The notes under the pieces were generated by a model, which did no database searches, was not told the DNA's origin, and saw nothing but the letters and a program-made list of their open reading frames with translations. A stretch of DNA of 64,000 bases from Welwitschia mirabilis (taxonomy: Eukaryota; Gnetophyta; Gnetopsida; Welwitschiales): assembly GCA_051453625.1 (NCBI GenBank), contig JBOZIK010000001.1:159473055-159537054 (forward strand), in the 5' to 3' direction. Numbering within the stretch: the stretch's first letter is position 1; each line of letters starts with the position of its first letter. The position numbers were made by a program, and so were the translations under genes. Below are positions 33,520 through 45,129 of this stretch, in pieces.

Positions 33520-34300
33520 ATTTAAAAGATGCAACATTTGAGATCTTATTCAAAGACCTTCTAATAGATCACTTATTGGAGCCAAGTGGGTTTTCAAAAA
33601 CAATACAAATGAGCATGAAAATATTTTTAAGAATAAAGCAATATTAGTAGCGAAAGGTTACAATCAATAAGAAGGAATTTACTTTGAAGATACCTTTGCT
33701 CCTGTGGCTTATATGGAATCAATAAGAATGCTTCTAGCTTTTTCTTGTATAAAATATTTCAAACTTTATCAAATGGATTTCAAAAGTGCTTTTCTTAATA
33801 GAAATCTTTAAGAAGAAGTATATGCTCAATAACTGAATGGATTCATTGACTCACAAAATCCTAATCATGTCCATAATTTAAAGAAGGCTCTTTATGGTGT
33901 TAAACAAGCTCAAAGAGCTTGTTATGAAAAAATCTTAGGTCATTTAATTAAAAATGGCTTTAAAAGAGGTACATTAGATGTTATATTATTATTATTCAAA
34001 TTTATGTAGATGATATTATTTTTAGTGCTATATGAAACCTTGTATAAGAAGTTTGCTAAGATTATGTAAGATGAATTTGAAATGAGTCTTATGGAATAAA
34101 TAAGAAACTCTTGGGATTTCAAGCTATATAACATAAGCAATGTACATTTGTTTTACAAGCTAAATATATTAAAATTTTACTAGTCAAATATGGTTTGTAG
34201 GATTGCAAAACAAAGGACACTTCCATGAATCCAAACACCAAATTGGATAAAGATGAAAATGATAATAAAGTAGATCAAAAGCTATACAGAGGTGTGATTA
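33520..34300 (+). pseudogene. E3 reverse transcriptase remnant
   Basis: RT blocks read GAKWVFKNNTNEHENIFKNK near 33571-33630, AILVAKGYNQ followed by a stop (a Gln codon in relatives) and EGIYFEDTFAPVAYMESIRM near 33670-33730. KLYQMDFKSAFLN at about 33764-33802 carries a catalytic Asp. LKKALYGVKQAQRACYEKI follows near 33880-33935. The polymerase motif QIYVDDIIF at 33997-34023 keeps both Asp, though in a shifted frame. C-to-T changes explain several lesions, for example the TAA and CTG codons at 33830-33835. Confidence 0.9.
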
Positions 34301-34920
34301 ATAGTTTGTTATATCTTATAGCTAGTTGACTTGATATTATGTTCAAGTGTAGAAATTTGTGCATATAGTCAAAGTGATCCTAGAGAATCTCATCTTATAT
34401 CTATCAAAATAAGTTTTCATTACTTAAAAGGTACTACTAATTGAAGCCTTTGGTACTCAAAAAACTCCTCATTTAATCTTGTAGGATATCATGATGTAGC
34501 TTAGATATGTTGCAAAGATGATAGAATAAGTACAAGTGGAACATGCTTTTTACGTAGGAAATTCTTGATATCTTGGAGGAGTAAAAAATAGAATTCAATT
34601 GTTTTATCTATAGGCGAGGCTGAGTATGTTATTAGAAGAAGTTATTGTGCACAAATTCTATGGCTGAAGCAAACATTAAAAGATTTTGATCTCTCCATGG
34701 ATAGTATTCCTATTTACTATTATAACAAGAGTGTTATTAATAGATCAAAGAATCCTATACAACACTCAAGAAACAAGAAAATTGAGATCCAGCATCACTT
34801 TCTTAGAAAAAATGTTTAGAATAGAGATATTATAATGTAATACATTAGTATAGATGATTAACTTGTGGACATATTTACAAAATCTCTAGGTACTTGAAGA
34901 TGTGAATGATTGTATAGGAA
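34300..34920 (+). pseudogene. E3 RNase H remnant
   Basis: HYLKGTT near 34419 and GYHDVA near 34487 match the copia run Y-L-K-G-T and the GYSDAD block with the first catalytic Asp. Later, SIGEAEYV near 34610-34634 holds the catalytic Glu (S-x-x-E-A-E-Y). HHFLRKNV and VDIFTKSL near 34794-34894 are the last conserved runs of copia RNase H. Multiple stops. Confidence 0.88.
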
Positions 34921-35690
34921 CTTATGGATTGGGCCTTACCCAATTAGGTAAGTAAATAGATAATATGCTTAAAATATCAACTTCACATTGCTTTTATCTT
35001 ATGAGTTGATATTGAAATTAGAAGTATTACATTCAATTATAGTTAAATTATATGCTTGATATTTATGTTTCCAAAGTAGTATTATTATGCTTATAGTAGT
35101 CATAGGTATTTTTCAAAATTATAGAACTTTCATTATAGACATATTTACATTTGTAAACATCTATGAGAAAGACATCTTAAAAAATTATAGATGTCTTTAT
35201 CTACACTATTATTGAAAAATATTTTAAAAAATAATAGTTAGTACCTCCAAAAGAAACAAATGCAAGGGAAGCATCAGATTCTTGAATTCCTATATTCCTT
35301 TTCTTTGCTATCCAAAAAGGGGAAGAAATTTTAACAAATAATTGGCACATTTTCAACTATGCAATATCCTAATTATTATTATTATTTAATGATTAAAATT
35401 CTTTCATATGATGATAGTATATTTTCATTAGTATATTTCAATTGAAAGTTTATCAAATGGTTCTAGTTTTTTAAGAGATATATCTATGTGATTTTATTTT
35501 CAAGTGGTTGATTATGTATTTTGATTTTTTAAATGGTATATGTTTATATTCTTTCATCTTATTTCAAGTAGTGGATATCATGATTATTACAACTAATGTT
35601 TATGTGCATTTATCTAGAATATAAAATTTTTTATTTCAGTTATTCAAGTAAGTCTATACTAACAAGATTTGCTAAGTTACAAATATCATT

Positions 35691-35704
35691 AAAAAGGAGG
35701 AGAT
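35691..35704 (+). other. E3 polypurine tract
   Basis: AAAAAGGAGGAGAT directly precedes the 3' LTR at 35705. This is the usual copia purine primer. A second purine-rich site, AAAAAGGGGAAGAAA, lies near 35315, as is common in SIRE relatives. Confidence 0.9.
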
Positions 35705-37103
35705 TATTAGAAAATCTAGTTTTGATAATTCCACTTATCAAATATTTTATGTCATTATGTAGACAGGTCATTACAAAAACATCAAATCTTGATAAGCAGT
35801 AGATCTTAATGGACTTTCAAAGATAACATTTCATTAAAAGGATCAGATGCTAAACTACAAAATTAATAGTTTAAATATGTCTAGAGAGTTGAAAATGTCT
35901 CAAGTGAAGACCTTTAAAAATTTGAAGATGTCTTACATGTACTAAAAAACAAGTAACAGGATAAAATATGGCTATCATATTCAAGATGTATAAACTAAAA
36001 GTTGGACTTGATATAAATAAAAATGTCTACAAAGTTAAAGAAATCTACACTAAGCCAAAATAAGTAACAAAGTAAATTTCTTTTTAACTAATATCTTCTG
36101 TTTCAGAAAAGCAATGAAATTATACATTATGGATATGATCATAAAGATTCAAGAATACTATAGTGTAAAATTCATCAGAATTAAGATAAGTTAACCCAAG
36201 ACATCTAGAAAAGTAAAGACATCTAAAGTGCATATATGTATAAAATTCAAAACATCTTGAATAGAAGTTCAAATTAATTAAAAGTAAAGTTACATTCATA
36301 AATCATAGACATTAACTCTTCATTGCATGATTATTACAGAATTAAATAACTATCTTTCAAGCTCATACGGCTAAATCTTCCTCATCATTATAAAGCCTCA
36401 ATATCAAGAACTAAATAAGAACTTTTAACACTTCATTGAGCAATATAAATTACAAAGATTTCTTGGCTCCCAATGATCAGATTAAAAGAAATCTTTTACA
36501 AGCAAAAGGATCTTATCATGAAGAATCAAGGCATTATTACAAAGAAGATATCATTGCTACTATCATTTACTTTTTGGATCCTTATTACTACATTCTTTAT
36601 TTATACTCATTATAGAAATAACAACTTCAAGGATGTTAAACATTTATCAAAGAAAATATTCAAGCTTATTGTTGCATTGCATTTTGATTTTACATTGTGT
36701 ACTATCTGATCATTGAATGTTATTATAAAGTCTATCCTCAAATACAAAAACATTGTAAGGCAACCCTTGTATGGTGTGCATTTGAAGTTATGCTTGAAAT
36801 CATTTTTTTATGATTAATGTTATTGATAAGTTAGAAAACCATTATTCCCTTAAGAAGGAGAGAGTGGTTTCTTTCTAAGAGACTCCCATTTTTTGTAATA
36901 TTGATGATACACCAAAAAACCACTATTTTCTTGTAGGTTAGAAATATTCAGAGGTGTGAGTAGAAGCTACCCTATGTGTGTGATATACCAAGGTTGGAAA
37001 AGCACGTTAAGGTATTCTATTATTCATTTTCATTTTTTTGTTTGGTGTAAATCGATTTGGTAGAACTAATTTACTCGTCTCCTCTAAATTTAATCAATTT
37101 TCA
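35705..37103 (+). repeat. E3 3' LTR
   Basis: It starts TATTAGAAAATCTAG and ends CAATTTTCA, then the ATATG target duplication. It is collinear with 29635-31032 over its whole length, with many substitutions, so the insertion is old. Confidence 0.92.
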
Positions 37104-37108
37104 ATATG

Positions 37109-37546
37109 AGAAAGGATAAGGAGGCATGTAAGAAAACTTTCTAAGAAATAGCCATTCTAGAATGAACGTCTATCTTAAAGGAGGAGTAAGAAATTATTTT
37201 GTGATCTATTTTCCTATGAAGAAAATGCTATCTAATTGAGATTTTGTTAATTATAGTTGTAATGTTCTGTTATAAGATCCAAATAATCATTTAAGGGTTA
37301 TGATCCTTGCTAAACTGATTATATCCAATAATGAAGAGTTCTGACTCTTATTAAATGATATGCTAACCTTTTACTACTATTAAAACAAAGGCAAGGAAAG
37401 AGTAAAGGAAATGCATGGAAGTTATACAAGTTTACTTATTCCTTGATAATCTAACCTATCTCTTAGTCATCTCATAAACAAAACTTAAAGACAGTATGGT
37501 TCAGCTAATCTATCATATAAAAGTCTTATTCTTAGTGGGGGGGAGG
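37109..37546 (+). pseudogene. E7 tail after the copia insertion, ending in a polypurine tract
   Basis: This is the continuation of E7 interrupted at 29634. It contains no recognisable domain. Its end, AGTGGGGGGGAGG at 37534-37546, is a strong plus-strand PPT followed at once by TGTTATTC. Confidence 0.55.
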
Positions 37547-37950
37547 TGTTATTCAAATAATGATTAAAAAGTAAGGATGTTTTAAGACCAACTACTAAAT
37601 TATTTTATTTCCCTAAAAGCCCACTTCATAGCTAATATTTGTATGTTAAGTTTTTTAATCTTAGCTAGTAAAAATATACTTTAATAAATTTCGATCATTA
37701 TGGATCCTTTTTAATTTTCCTCTTTAAAGGATTAACTTTAATTAAATTATCATGTTGTTATATCTAATTAGGAGTCATCTTCGAAGATTACTCTTTAACC
37801 ATGATTTAACATCTCTACTTAATGATTCTCATAATTTATCACTATCTCATTCTTCATTATCCAATCCATATATAAAAAGATGTTTATTTTGTTAAGTTGA
37901 TAATGATTAGTTGAATCTGAAAATATTAGTATAATGTTGGGCATGTTGAT
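37547..37950 (+). repeat. Candidate start of E7 3' LTR
   Basis: TGTTATTCAAATAATG follows the PPT. No second copy was found left of E7, so LTR identity is inferred from the PPT alone and the right end is arbitrary. Confidence 0.35.
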
Positions 37951-37989
37951 TAACCTTAGATTTAGGCTTAGTTTGCAAGATCTATGCTT

Positions 37990-38996
37990 TTTCTATTGGA
38001 GCACAACACAATGTTTCTCTTGAAACAAGTATAGAAGATATAAAGAAATGATTTTATTCATAATCAAATAAAATAATTACTTTTTTATTATTAACTAAAG
38101 CCTCATCTTCTATGATTGAGATTTAAAAGTATGCTTCTTGCTTATTCACTACTACTCAAAGTTATCTTATTGGTTACTAAATGGTTTGGGATCTTTGTTG
38201 ATTTCTAATTATTATTTAGGATAGCTCTTCATAAACAATGAACGTTCTCTACCTTTGTAATTTTCTTTATAATTAAAGCATTATAATTCATTACTAGATT
38301 AATATTGATAATGACCTTATCTAAGAATTTACTTAAATTAGATCTTTATGGCTAATTATTTATGTGATAGTTCCTCTTAAATGATGCATGTTTATATGGG
38401 TTGGAATTTTTTATTCTACTATTATTAATGTTGACATTAGTCTTGTTGAATTTCCAATTATTACTTTAATGAGAAATCTATAAGTAATTTCCTTTAAAAT
38501 TGGAACCCTTAGGAGGAATTCATTTTTTTTTTTGTTTTGTTATTGTCTTTACCAATTCTGTTCTACTATCTTTACTTTCCATGGCCTAATCAGTTCTAGG
38601 TTGGAAGACAAATACTTTAGCATCAACTAAATAAAGAAGACTAATAATAAAAAAATTATCTTTAGCTTCTTCATGAATATTCATTTGTAATACATATCTT
38701 GATAATTCTAAAATTTGCATTCATAACTTAATAGGTTACATTAGGAGCTTCTCTTAGATGCTAGAACTTAGTAGTCTTTTAAATGTAGAATTTAGTAATA
38801 TAATTTTCCTTTAAAATTTTATTAAATTTTAGCCATAAAAGTTCCATATCATCTAGCTTTATCATTTTTATTTTCTATTAGAATATTAATCCTTCTTGCA
38901 ATATGTAAATGGCTAAGAGGCCTTTTCATACTCATATCATTCTAAAATCTCTATAATCTTTTAACATTATTGACTTGTGTTTTACTTTAGATGGAC
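37990..38996 (-). pseudogene. E5 gag remnant, C-terminal part
   Basis: Read on the minus strand from 38996: GPSKVKHKSIMLKDYRDFRM (its first bases come from the target duplication), a block near 38850 WLKFNKILKENYITKFYIQ-like with a stop at Gln, a LREAPNVTY run near 38755, and RYVLQMNIHEEAKDNFFIIS at about 38700-38641. These match chromovirus gag: W-x-x-F-x-x-x-F-x-x-x-Y, E-F-x-x-L-x-Q, and RY-x-x-x-M-N-I-x-x-E-x-K-x-x-x-F. The part toward 37990 resembles the gag C terminus only loosely. The N-terminal part lies across E2 at 52868 onward. Confidence 0.75.
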
Positions 38997-39001
38997 TTAA
39001 A

Positions 39002-40077
39002 TGTTATGCTACCAACTTATGCATATTTAATAGGGTATTTTAAGTTATTTTGAGAGTAAATAGATAGGTAAATTCTTGGTTTCCATGATAATCGAGAGCT
39101 ACATGAAAAGAATAAAAATATGCAATCTCCATGATAATTTACAAGAATTCTAAGAAAATATGAATACTATGTATTTCTGATCATAACTTTCTACAAATGT
39201 TAAGGCTAATATAATAATTAAAGAATTATTAAAGATCATCATCTGGATAATAGTGCAAATGACCATACTAACTAGATGCTAATTGAGGTCTAACTAGCAG
39301 CTAATGCAGATTTAGCATGAGGTGGCATCATCTCCTCTATTGTTTGGATGACCAACCAAGCAATACTATTATAACACTAGACTAAACCTTTACCAAAGTT
39401 TTGCCACTTGAATTTTCATTTCTCCTAGCATAGTTATTATGGTTTACCTACATTTCTCTATCTGTACTATTTTGTATCTTCATTCACTAATAGAGATCTT
39501 TCCCTTGACTTCTCTTTATCTTTGTTTGCACCAAAATTCTCATGATAAGATCAAAGGGTTGGAGAACCATCCTATAGTTCCAGAAATATGTTTCTTTAGT
39601 GTTGAGTGGTGTTTCCTCCATTGAGGTATGGCTACTTTATAACATAAATATAAGTGTAATTTCTAATATAAAATATTTCTTTTTTTAACTTTAATGTGTG
39701 AATGTTCTTATCCGTCATAGCTTATATTGCTTGAGATCCAGTTATAGTTTCTCTTGTGATATAGGTTATGAGGGTAACCTTTATCAAGGTTGTGCTTGGT
39801 TAGTTTAGGTTAAGTGCATTGTTGTTTTCTTTTCCTAGATTAGCTTGCATAAGTATGTTTTATTTCATTTTTATGCATTGCAAATTATTTATATAAATTA
39901 GGTTACTAGTATTTCTCTTTTAAAAGTAACTCTCTTATTTCCTACTTTGGCCTTTGACGGGTTACGACATTTAGGTTAACTCCCAACTATATTAGTGTGT
40001 TGTGTTTGTGCATTATTATTTGTTATTAACAAGATTCTACTTAGGATGTAAATGTTGCATGAATACGGACTTCAACA
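39002..40077 (+). repeat. E2 5' LTR
   Basis: It starts TGTTATGCTACC and ends GACTTCAACA, pairing with 51778-52867 at roughly 80-85 percent identity by eye. Near 39960-39995 it has the string TTACGACATTTAGGTTAACT followed by ACTATATTAGTGTG, which recurs near the ends of the solo LTR (43670) and the E4 LTR (60050). An inverted module TCATCT...GGATGAC lies at 39328-39352. Confidence 0.92.
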
Positions 40078-40080
40078 TCT

Positions 40081-40098
40081 TGGCACCATTTCTAGGGA
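40081..40098 (+). other. E2 primer binding site
   Basis: TGGCACCATTTCTAGGGA lies three bases after the LTR. It matches the Athila primer-site pattern TGGCGCCGTTGCCGGGGA with changes mostly at CpG sites. Confidence 0.85.
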
Positions 40099-40860
40099 AG
40101 GTTACTTGGAGTTTGAGAGTTGTTATTACTTTGATAACTATTTTAGTTCAAATGCTTACTACAATAGTAGTATAACAATATTTGTAGTAGCATAGGTTTC
40201 CAATTTTTACAAAGTCATTTTTCTATTTTTTAAATTGAAGTCTGTATTTTTATTTCATAATAAAATGTTCATCGTTTGCTTCATCATCTAGGATACTTAG
40301 GTGATAATAGCCTCTAAGCCATGAGTTTTTTGTTTTAGTTTCTTAGTAAAATTTATAGGGTTTTATTCCATCCTCCGCTTGGTTACCTAAATAACTCAAG
40401 TGGATGGTAGTCTGTTTTCTGAGTTTTTTGTTAGAGTCAATCTTTTGTTTCTATTTTTTGCTTTTTCCTTTCTTGTTATTTCTATTTTTTTGTCATCTAG
40501 GATATCGTCCAGACAATGACAAAGATGGCACTTCTGTAGATCTAAGGCTAAGCATGAATGATTAAATCTAATAAGAAAGAAAAATATCAAAGAAAATGGC
40601 TATTGATTACTAAAAATATTAGAGAAGGTTTGATAAATTTAGAAATTAAAATAGGTAAAAACAATAAAGGTATGCAAGATTTTAAAATTATTGTAATTTT
40701 AACTTTTATTTTTGTAGATTCTAATTTTTATATTATGTCTATCTTAGTCTAAAGCTTAAATAATTTATCTCTCCAAATCCACCCCTTGTAATTGGAACTC
40801 CTACTACCACTCCTTCTCAAACCAATACCCATGTCACTCTTAGAGATCTTATAGCAAATA
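40099..40860. other. E2 leader, no gene supported
   Basis: Sequence between the primer site and gag. Short frames on both strands (for example 40558-40752) show no family resemblance. Confidence 0.6.
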
Positions 40861-40869
40861 AGTAATGTA

Positions 40870-42107
40870 AAAGTTAAACTCCTTTTGACTTACCTCTTAG
40901 TGATGATTAAAACTTTATAACTTGAATACTTATTCTACCTTTAGTGGAGAATTTGATAAAGATCCTTTACAGCACATTGCTGATATAGAACAACTTGTCC
41001 TTACTTCCAGAAATGATAAGAATCATATAAGTGATAGGACCTACGTGGTCATATTTCCCATCACTTTGAGAAATAAATCAAAACTTTGGGTTAAAATGAT
41101 TCCCCATAGAAGTATAAAATCTTAGAGTCAATTTCAAGAAGCCTTGATCAAGAGATTCATGAGTGAAACCATCACGTAAAAGAAGAAGAAAGAAGTTATC
41201 AACTTCTAACAAGTGCATAATAAAGATTATACCTCTATCTATGAGAGATTTTTCATTGCTTTGCATTGAAATACTATAGATAACTTTTCATAGGTAAAAC
41301 TAGTTGACTATTTTTATAGTGGGTTAAACAGTCATATAAAGCAACTTGTATATTTTCCTCATGAAAGCAACTTATTAAAATAAATCCTAGATGATGCTTG
41401 GAAGGCATTGGAAGATTTGATGGAAGTAAGTTAAACCTAGCCTAAATCCTCATCCATACGAAATCAAACTATAAGCTAAATCATTAAAAATCTAAAAGAG
41501 GTAAAACATGAAAGGAATGAAACAAAAACAAAAAATGAGCCAACTAGTGTTTCTTTACCTTAGAGAAATACACCCAAATGATTCTTGATGCTAAAGTAGC
41601 AACTGAGAAGAGTAAAGTTATAGTTCCAACATGTGATTTATGTGAAGATAACTACCATGTTACAAAATATTGTCCCTTGCTTCATGCTTATAAAGAGAAA
41701 ATCTATGAAAAGTATCAAAGACCTTTAAACTACAATTAAAGCAACAACCAAAAATAAATTCAAAATCACAATAACTTTCAACATAGGATGAGTGAACAAC
41801 CGAACTCTAGAAATTTTCAAACACACTAAACTAACTTCCAATATTTTAGAAATATATTTGAGAACTCAAACTTTTAATCCAATAACTCAAACAACCTAGC
41901 AAGCCCATCTAACTTCCAAAACCATAGTGATCCTCTTAGGAATTCTATTAAGGAGTTGAGAAAAACTCAAAAAAATATAAACACTAACATAGAAAACCTT
42001 GTAAACATTCTAAAATAAACCATGCTTGCTAACCAAATACAACAAGGGTCTCTTACTACTCAACCTTTATCAAACCCTATTAAAGTAAAAAAAGATTGTA
42101 AGGTGGT
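40870..42107 (+). pseudogene. E2 gag remnant with CCHC zinc knuckle
   Basis: The open piece 40922-41125 (MNTYSTFSGEFDKDPLQHIA ... VVIFPITLRNKSKLWVKMIP) matches the Athila gag region F-x-G-x-x-x-x-DP-x-x-H and L-R-L-F-P-x-x-L-R-x-x-x-K-x-W. The following blocks are FQEALIKRFMSETI near 41128, then YERFFIALH near 41240, and YFYSGLNSHIKQLVY near 41311. A zinc knuckle, CDLCEDNYHVTKYC, is intact at 41632-41673. The frame runs into NPIKVKKDCKVV and is then cut by a solo LTR at 42108. It resumes at 43778. Confidence 0.88.
42103..42107. other. Solo LTR target site duplication, left copy
   Basis: GTGGT, identical to 43778-43782. Confidence 0.85.
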
Positions 42108-42127
42108 TGTTGCAATGCTAATTTATA

Positions 42128-42227
42128 NNNNNNNNNNNNNNNNNNNNNNNNNNNNNNNNNNNNNNNNNNNNNNNNNNNNNNNNNNNNNNNNNNNNNNNNN
42201 NNNNNNNNNNNNNNNNNNNNNNNNNNN
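42128..42227. other. Assembly gap (100 N)
   Basis: Gap 20 bases into the solo LTR. Frames drawn across it are not real. Confidence 0.99.
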
Positions 42228-42553
42228 TAGGAATTTGATGGTGTATTTGGAGTACTTTTGCAGGACATTTATATAGGTTTAGATGCAATTCTGTTGATTA
42301 TGGAGAGACGACAAGATGATTATGAAAACATATAATTCTTAGTATAATTGGAGGCATTTCAGGCATGTTCTGATATTTAGCATACTGAAGGAGGACTAAA
42401 GGTAAAGAAGACAAATTTACACTACTTGAGGAGCTTGGGTTGGGTGTTGTCCTTACTATCGTCCTCACAACAGAGGAGACGATAGCACATTATGATAGCT
42501 ACATTGAAACAGCACATGGACAACACTTAGACAATAGCACATGGTGATAGGGC

Positions 42554-42778
42554 ATCATCCCTTAGGTCATCTGGATGACATTCAAGATAATAAATGTGAG
42601 TACAACCCACAAGGCTAATGGTAGTACATAGACACACAACCTAAGATGTCATCCCCTTTGTTGTGTGGATGACCAGCAGGACAATAACATCGGTAACATG
42701 TGTGGGCAACCCATGAGAGTATATGGCACACAACTCAAAGTGTTAAGGTATTTTCATCCCCTATGTCATGTGGACGAC
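42554..42778. promoter_or_regulatory. Three inverted-repeat modules in solo LTR U3
   Basis: Modules at 42554-42579, 42648-42673 and 42754-42778 each pair TCATCC with GGATGAC or GGACGAC over a 12-13-base spacer. They are spaced about 94 and 106 bp apart, upstream of the TATA at 42901. Single modules occur in both E2 LTRs. Confidence 0.65.
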
Positions 42779-42900
42779 AGATAGGAAGATAACTATTTTT
42801 ACACTATGGCAGTAAATTTCATTGTAAAGAGTGCCAAATGGGCCATGTGGATGGCTAGGATTTCTTTAACAAACATCTAGGATTATGGTTCATTATAAAA

Positions 42901-42912
42901 CTATAAATACCC
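42901..42912 (+). promoter_or_regulatory. TATA box of solo LTR
   Basis: CTATAAATACCC followed by a pyrimidine-rich stretch, the usual start of LTR transcription. Confidence 0.6.
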
Positions 42913-43408
42913 TTTTCTCCTTCACTTCCAAATTAACTTTTATACTTGATATGCTTGTGATGGAAGCTTGAAGGTAGGAGGTCCATCCAGTAGCTGCAGA
43001 AAGGGATTTCCTTAGTGTTAGGTTGTATCTCTTCCATTGAGGTGTTGTTATTCTGTTGTAAGTGGATGTAAAGTTCTTTTGATTAATACAGTTACTCTTT
43101 TCACTCTAATTTTGTGTCCCTTATGGTTTAAGTTAGTCATAGTTAAGTTATAGATCTATGATTTATTTAGATCATGAGGGTAACCTTTGTTAAGGTTGAC
43201 CTTGGTTAGTAGTAGGTTTACATTGTTTATATCTTTCTTTTCATATTGCATTTCAGAGTTGTACTTGGAGTTATCTCATAGTTTATATTGATTAAGAACT
43301 AGTGAATACTCTTCTTCTTTGATATAAGTTGTAGAAAAGTGGTCTTTATGAAAGAAATACTAAGATCTAAGTAGGATTCATTCTCATTTGCATTTCATTC
43401 CCATTGCA

Positions 43409-43508
43409 NNNNNNNNNNNNNNNNNNNNNNNNNNNNNNNNNNNNNNNNNNNNNNNNNNNNNNNNNNNNNNNNNNNNNNNNNNNNNNNNNNNNNNNNNNNN
43501 NNNNNNNN
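43409..43508. other. Assembly gap (100 N) inside a short tandem repeat
   Basis: Both flanks consist of CATTTCATTCCCATT and TTGCATTTGCATTCC-like repeats, so the gap probably hides a microsatellite of this type. Confidence 0.9.
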
Positions 43509-43777
43509 TTGCATTTGCATTCCATTTCCATTCACTAGCATTTCATTCCCATTTAAGCTTTGCATTTACTTAAATCATTTTCTTTTAGTTTCTCTAAAGA
43601 TAAAAGAATAAAAATACATTAGCGAAATCAATTCTTTAACTCTAAGCCTAGTGCCTTCATTGGGATTACGACATTCAGGTAAACTCCTATCTATACTAGT
43701 GTGTGTTTTTCTATAAGTTATATGATTTACAGGTTTACCTAAAGAGCTTCAGGATTGCATAAATTCACACTGCAACA

Positions 43778-44640
43778 GTGGTGACAAGAAGTGTAAATGA
43801 TACAACTCATCCTACCCATGAGGCTTTAACTTCACAAAGTAATAAGAATGATGAGGAAGAAAATATAGAAATCCTATAAAACTATTCATTATCTTTTTCA
43901 TTAAGTAATTAAAAAAAAAGGCCATTTACAAAAGAAACCTGCTACCTAATGGCTTGATAGGCTTAACATAAACCCCATATTTGATGATCATTTGAAAGTG
44001 TTAATGTAAAATATGAGCATCAACTTACCGTTTTAGAAACTTTGGTAAAAAAAACAAGGTATTCTAAGCTATGAAAAGACTTAATAAGAAAAAAACAAAA
44101 ATAAACCATCCATAGTAAAGTCTTCCTACTTTAATTCTTTAGTAATTTAGTATGTCAAAAATTCCAAAGTTTAAAGATCCAAGGGTGACAATCGTGAGTA
44201 TCACTTTAGAAAAGAACTATAAAATAAAGGAAGTCTTGATAGATATTAGAGATAGTATCAATATATGCCCTTACACATTTGTCAATTTCATGGTTTAAAA
44301 GAAAGAGTAGAGCCCACACACATTATCTAGGAGTTAGCTAATACTTCTGTGAAGAAATTGTTAGGTATGATCAAGGACTTAGTCATTTAGATAGAGAAAG
44401 CTTTCTACCCCATCGATGTAATTATTTTAGAAGTTGAGAATCATGATGGATATCCTTACCTTCTAGTTAGAGATTTCTCTACAATAGTCCACTGTATCAT
44501 AGATACAAGAACTAGTTTGATGAAGTTCCCTTTTGGGAATAAACAATTTATAATAAGAATGTTTGATGTGGCCAAAAAAGATTTAGGTAATTATTTAAGT
44601 TTTTAGAAATAAATTAAGATAACTCTAATTTCATAGCATC
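43778..44640 (+). pseudogene. E2 gag end and protease remnant
   Basis: Directly after the solo LTR the frame reads VVTRSVND, the usual A-x-T-x-RSG site of Athila Gag. The protease active region near 44237 reads VLIDIRDSINICPYTF, with D-I-R-D-S in place of D-L-G-A-S, so the active-site Gly and neighbours are changed. ELANTSVKKLLGMIKDLVI near 44330, then IEKAFYPIDVIILEVENHDG at about 44392-44451, and IIDTRTSLMKFPFGN near 44492-44540 are strongly Athila-like. Confidence 0.88.
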
Positions 44641-45129
44641 ATCCACTTGAGGAAATGGTCCATGCTTTATGAACGAACCTTGTTTGATAATAAATCAGAA
44701 GTAGACTACTTGTATGTTCTTAACAATCAACTTAAGTCAAACCATCTATCAATTGAGTTTTCTGATTTGAGGAGTAGTGATCTTGAGTCTGTAAACTAGG
44801 TAAAAGATCAAGAAATTAGTAATCCTAATATTTATTATTTTAAGGGTAGTCATCTACTACTGACATCTAGAAGATAGTATAAAATGAAAGTCAGTTTTCT
44901 TGAGATTTTTCCAGAAACCAAAAATTTGAACTTAAACCTTAAAACCTTTAGATAGTGGATTAAAATACATTTTTGTAAGAAGAGATCTGAACAAACCACT
45001 GATTATCAATAAAAACCTTTTCCCAATAGGAATCTAATCTTATCTCTCTTTTAGGATCTAAGGTACATGAATTTGATTAGTCCCATAATAATTTAACAAC
45101 CATACCCACTTCCATTATGCAACATAAAA

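Larger units (their letters stand above)
29635..37103 (+). mobile_element. E3: complete Ty1/copia LTR retrotransposon nested in E7
   Basis: The element has two LTRs of 1398 and 1399 bp, a Met-tRNA primer site, gag, protease, integrase, RT, RNase H and a polypurine tract, in copia order (integrase before RT). A perfect 5-bp target duplication, ATATG, flanks it at 29630-29634 and 37104-37108. The total is 7469 bp. The family style (DS-x-CSRHI protease, NGIVERKNR integrase) suggests a SIRE or Tork relative. All frames are interrupted by stops. Confidence 0.95.
42108..43777 (+). mobile_element. Solo LTR of an Athila-related family inside E2 gag
   Basis: It starts TGTTGCA and ends TGCAACA, a perfect 7-bp terminal inverted repeat, and is flanked by an exact GTGGT duplication. 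E2 coding resumes in frame right after it. Internally it resembles E2's own LTR at a distance: a TATA motif CTATAAATACCC at 42901, GAGGGTAACCTTTGTTAAGG near 43187, and TTACGACATTCAGGTAAACT near 43668. Three TCATCC...GGATGAC inverted modules lie at 42554-42778. Two 100-N gaps fall inside it. There is no primer site or coding sequence, so it is a solo LTR. Confidence 0.9.
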
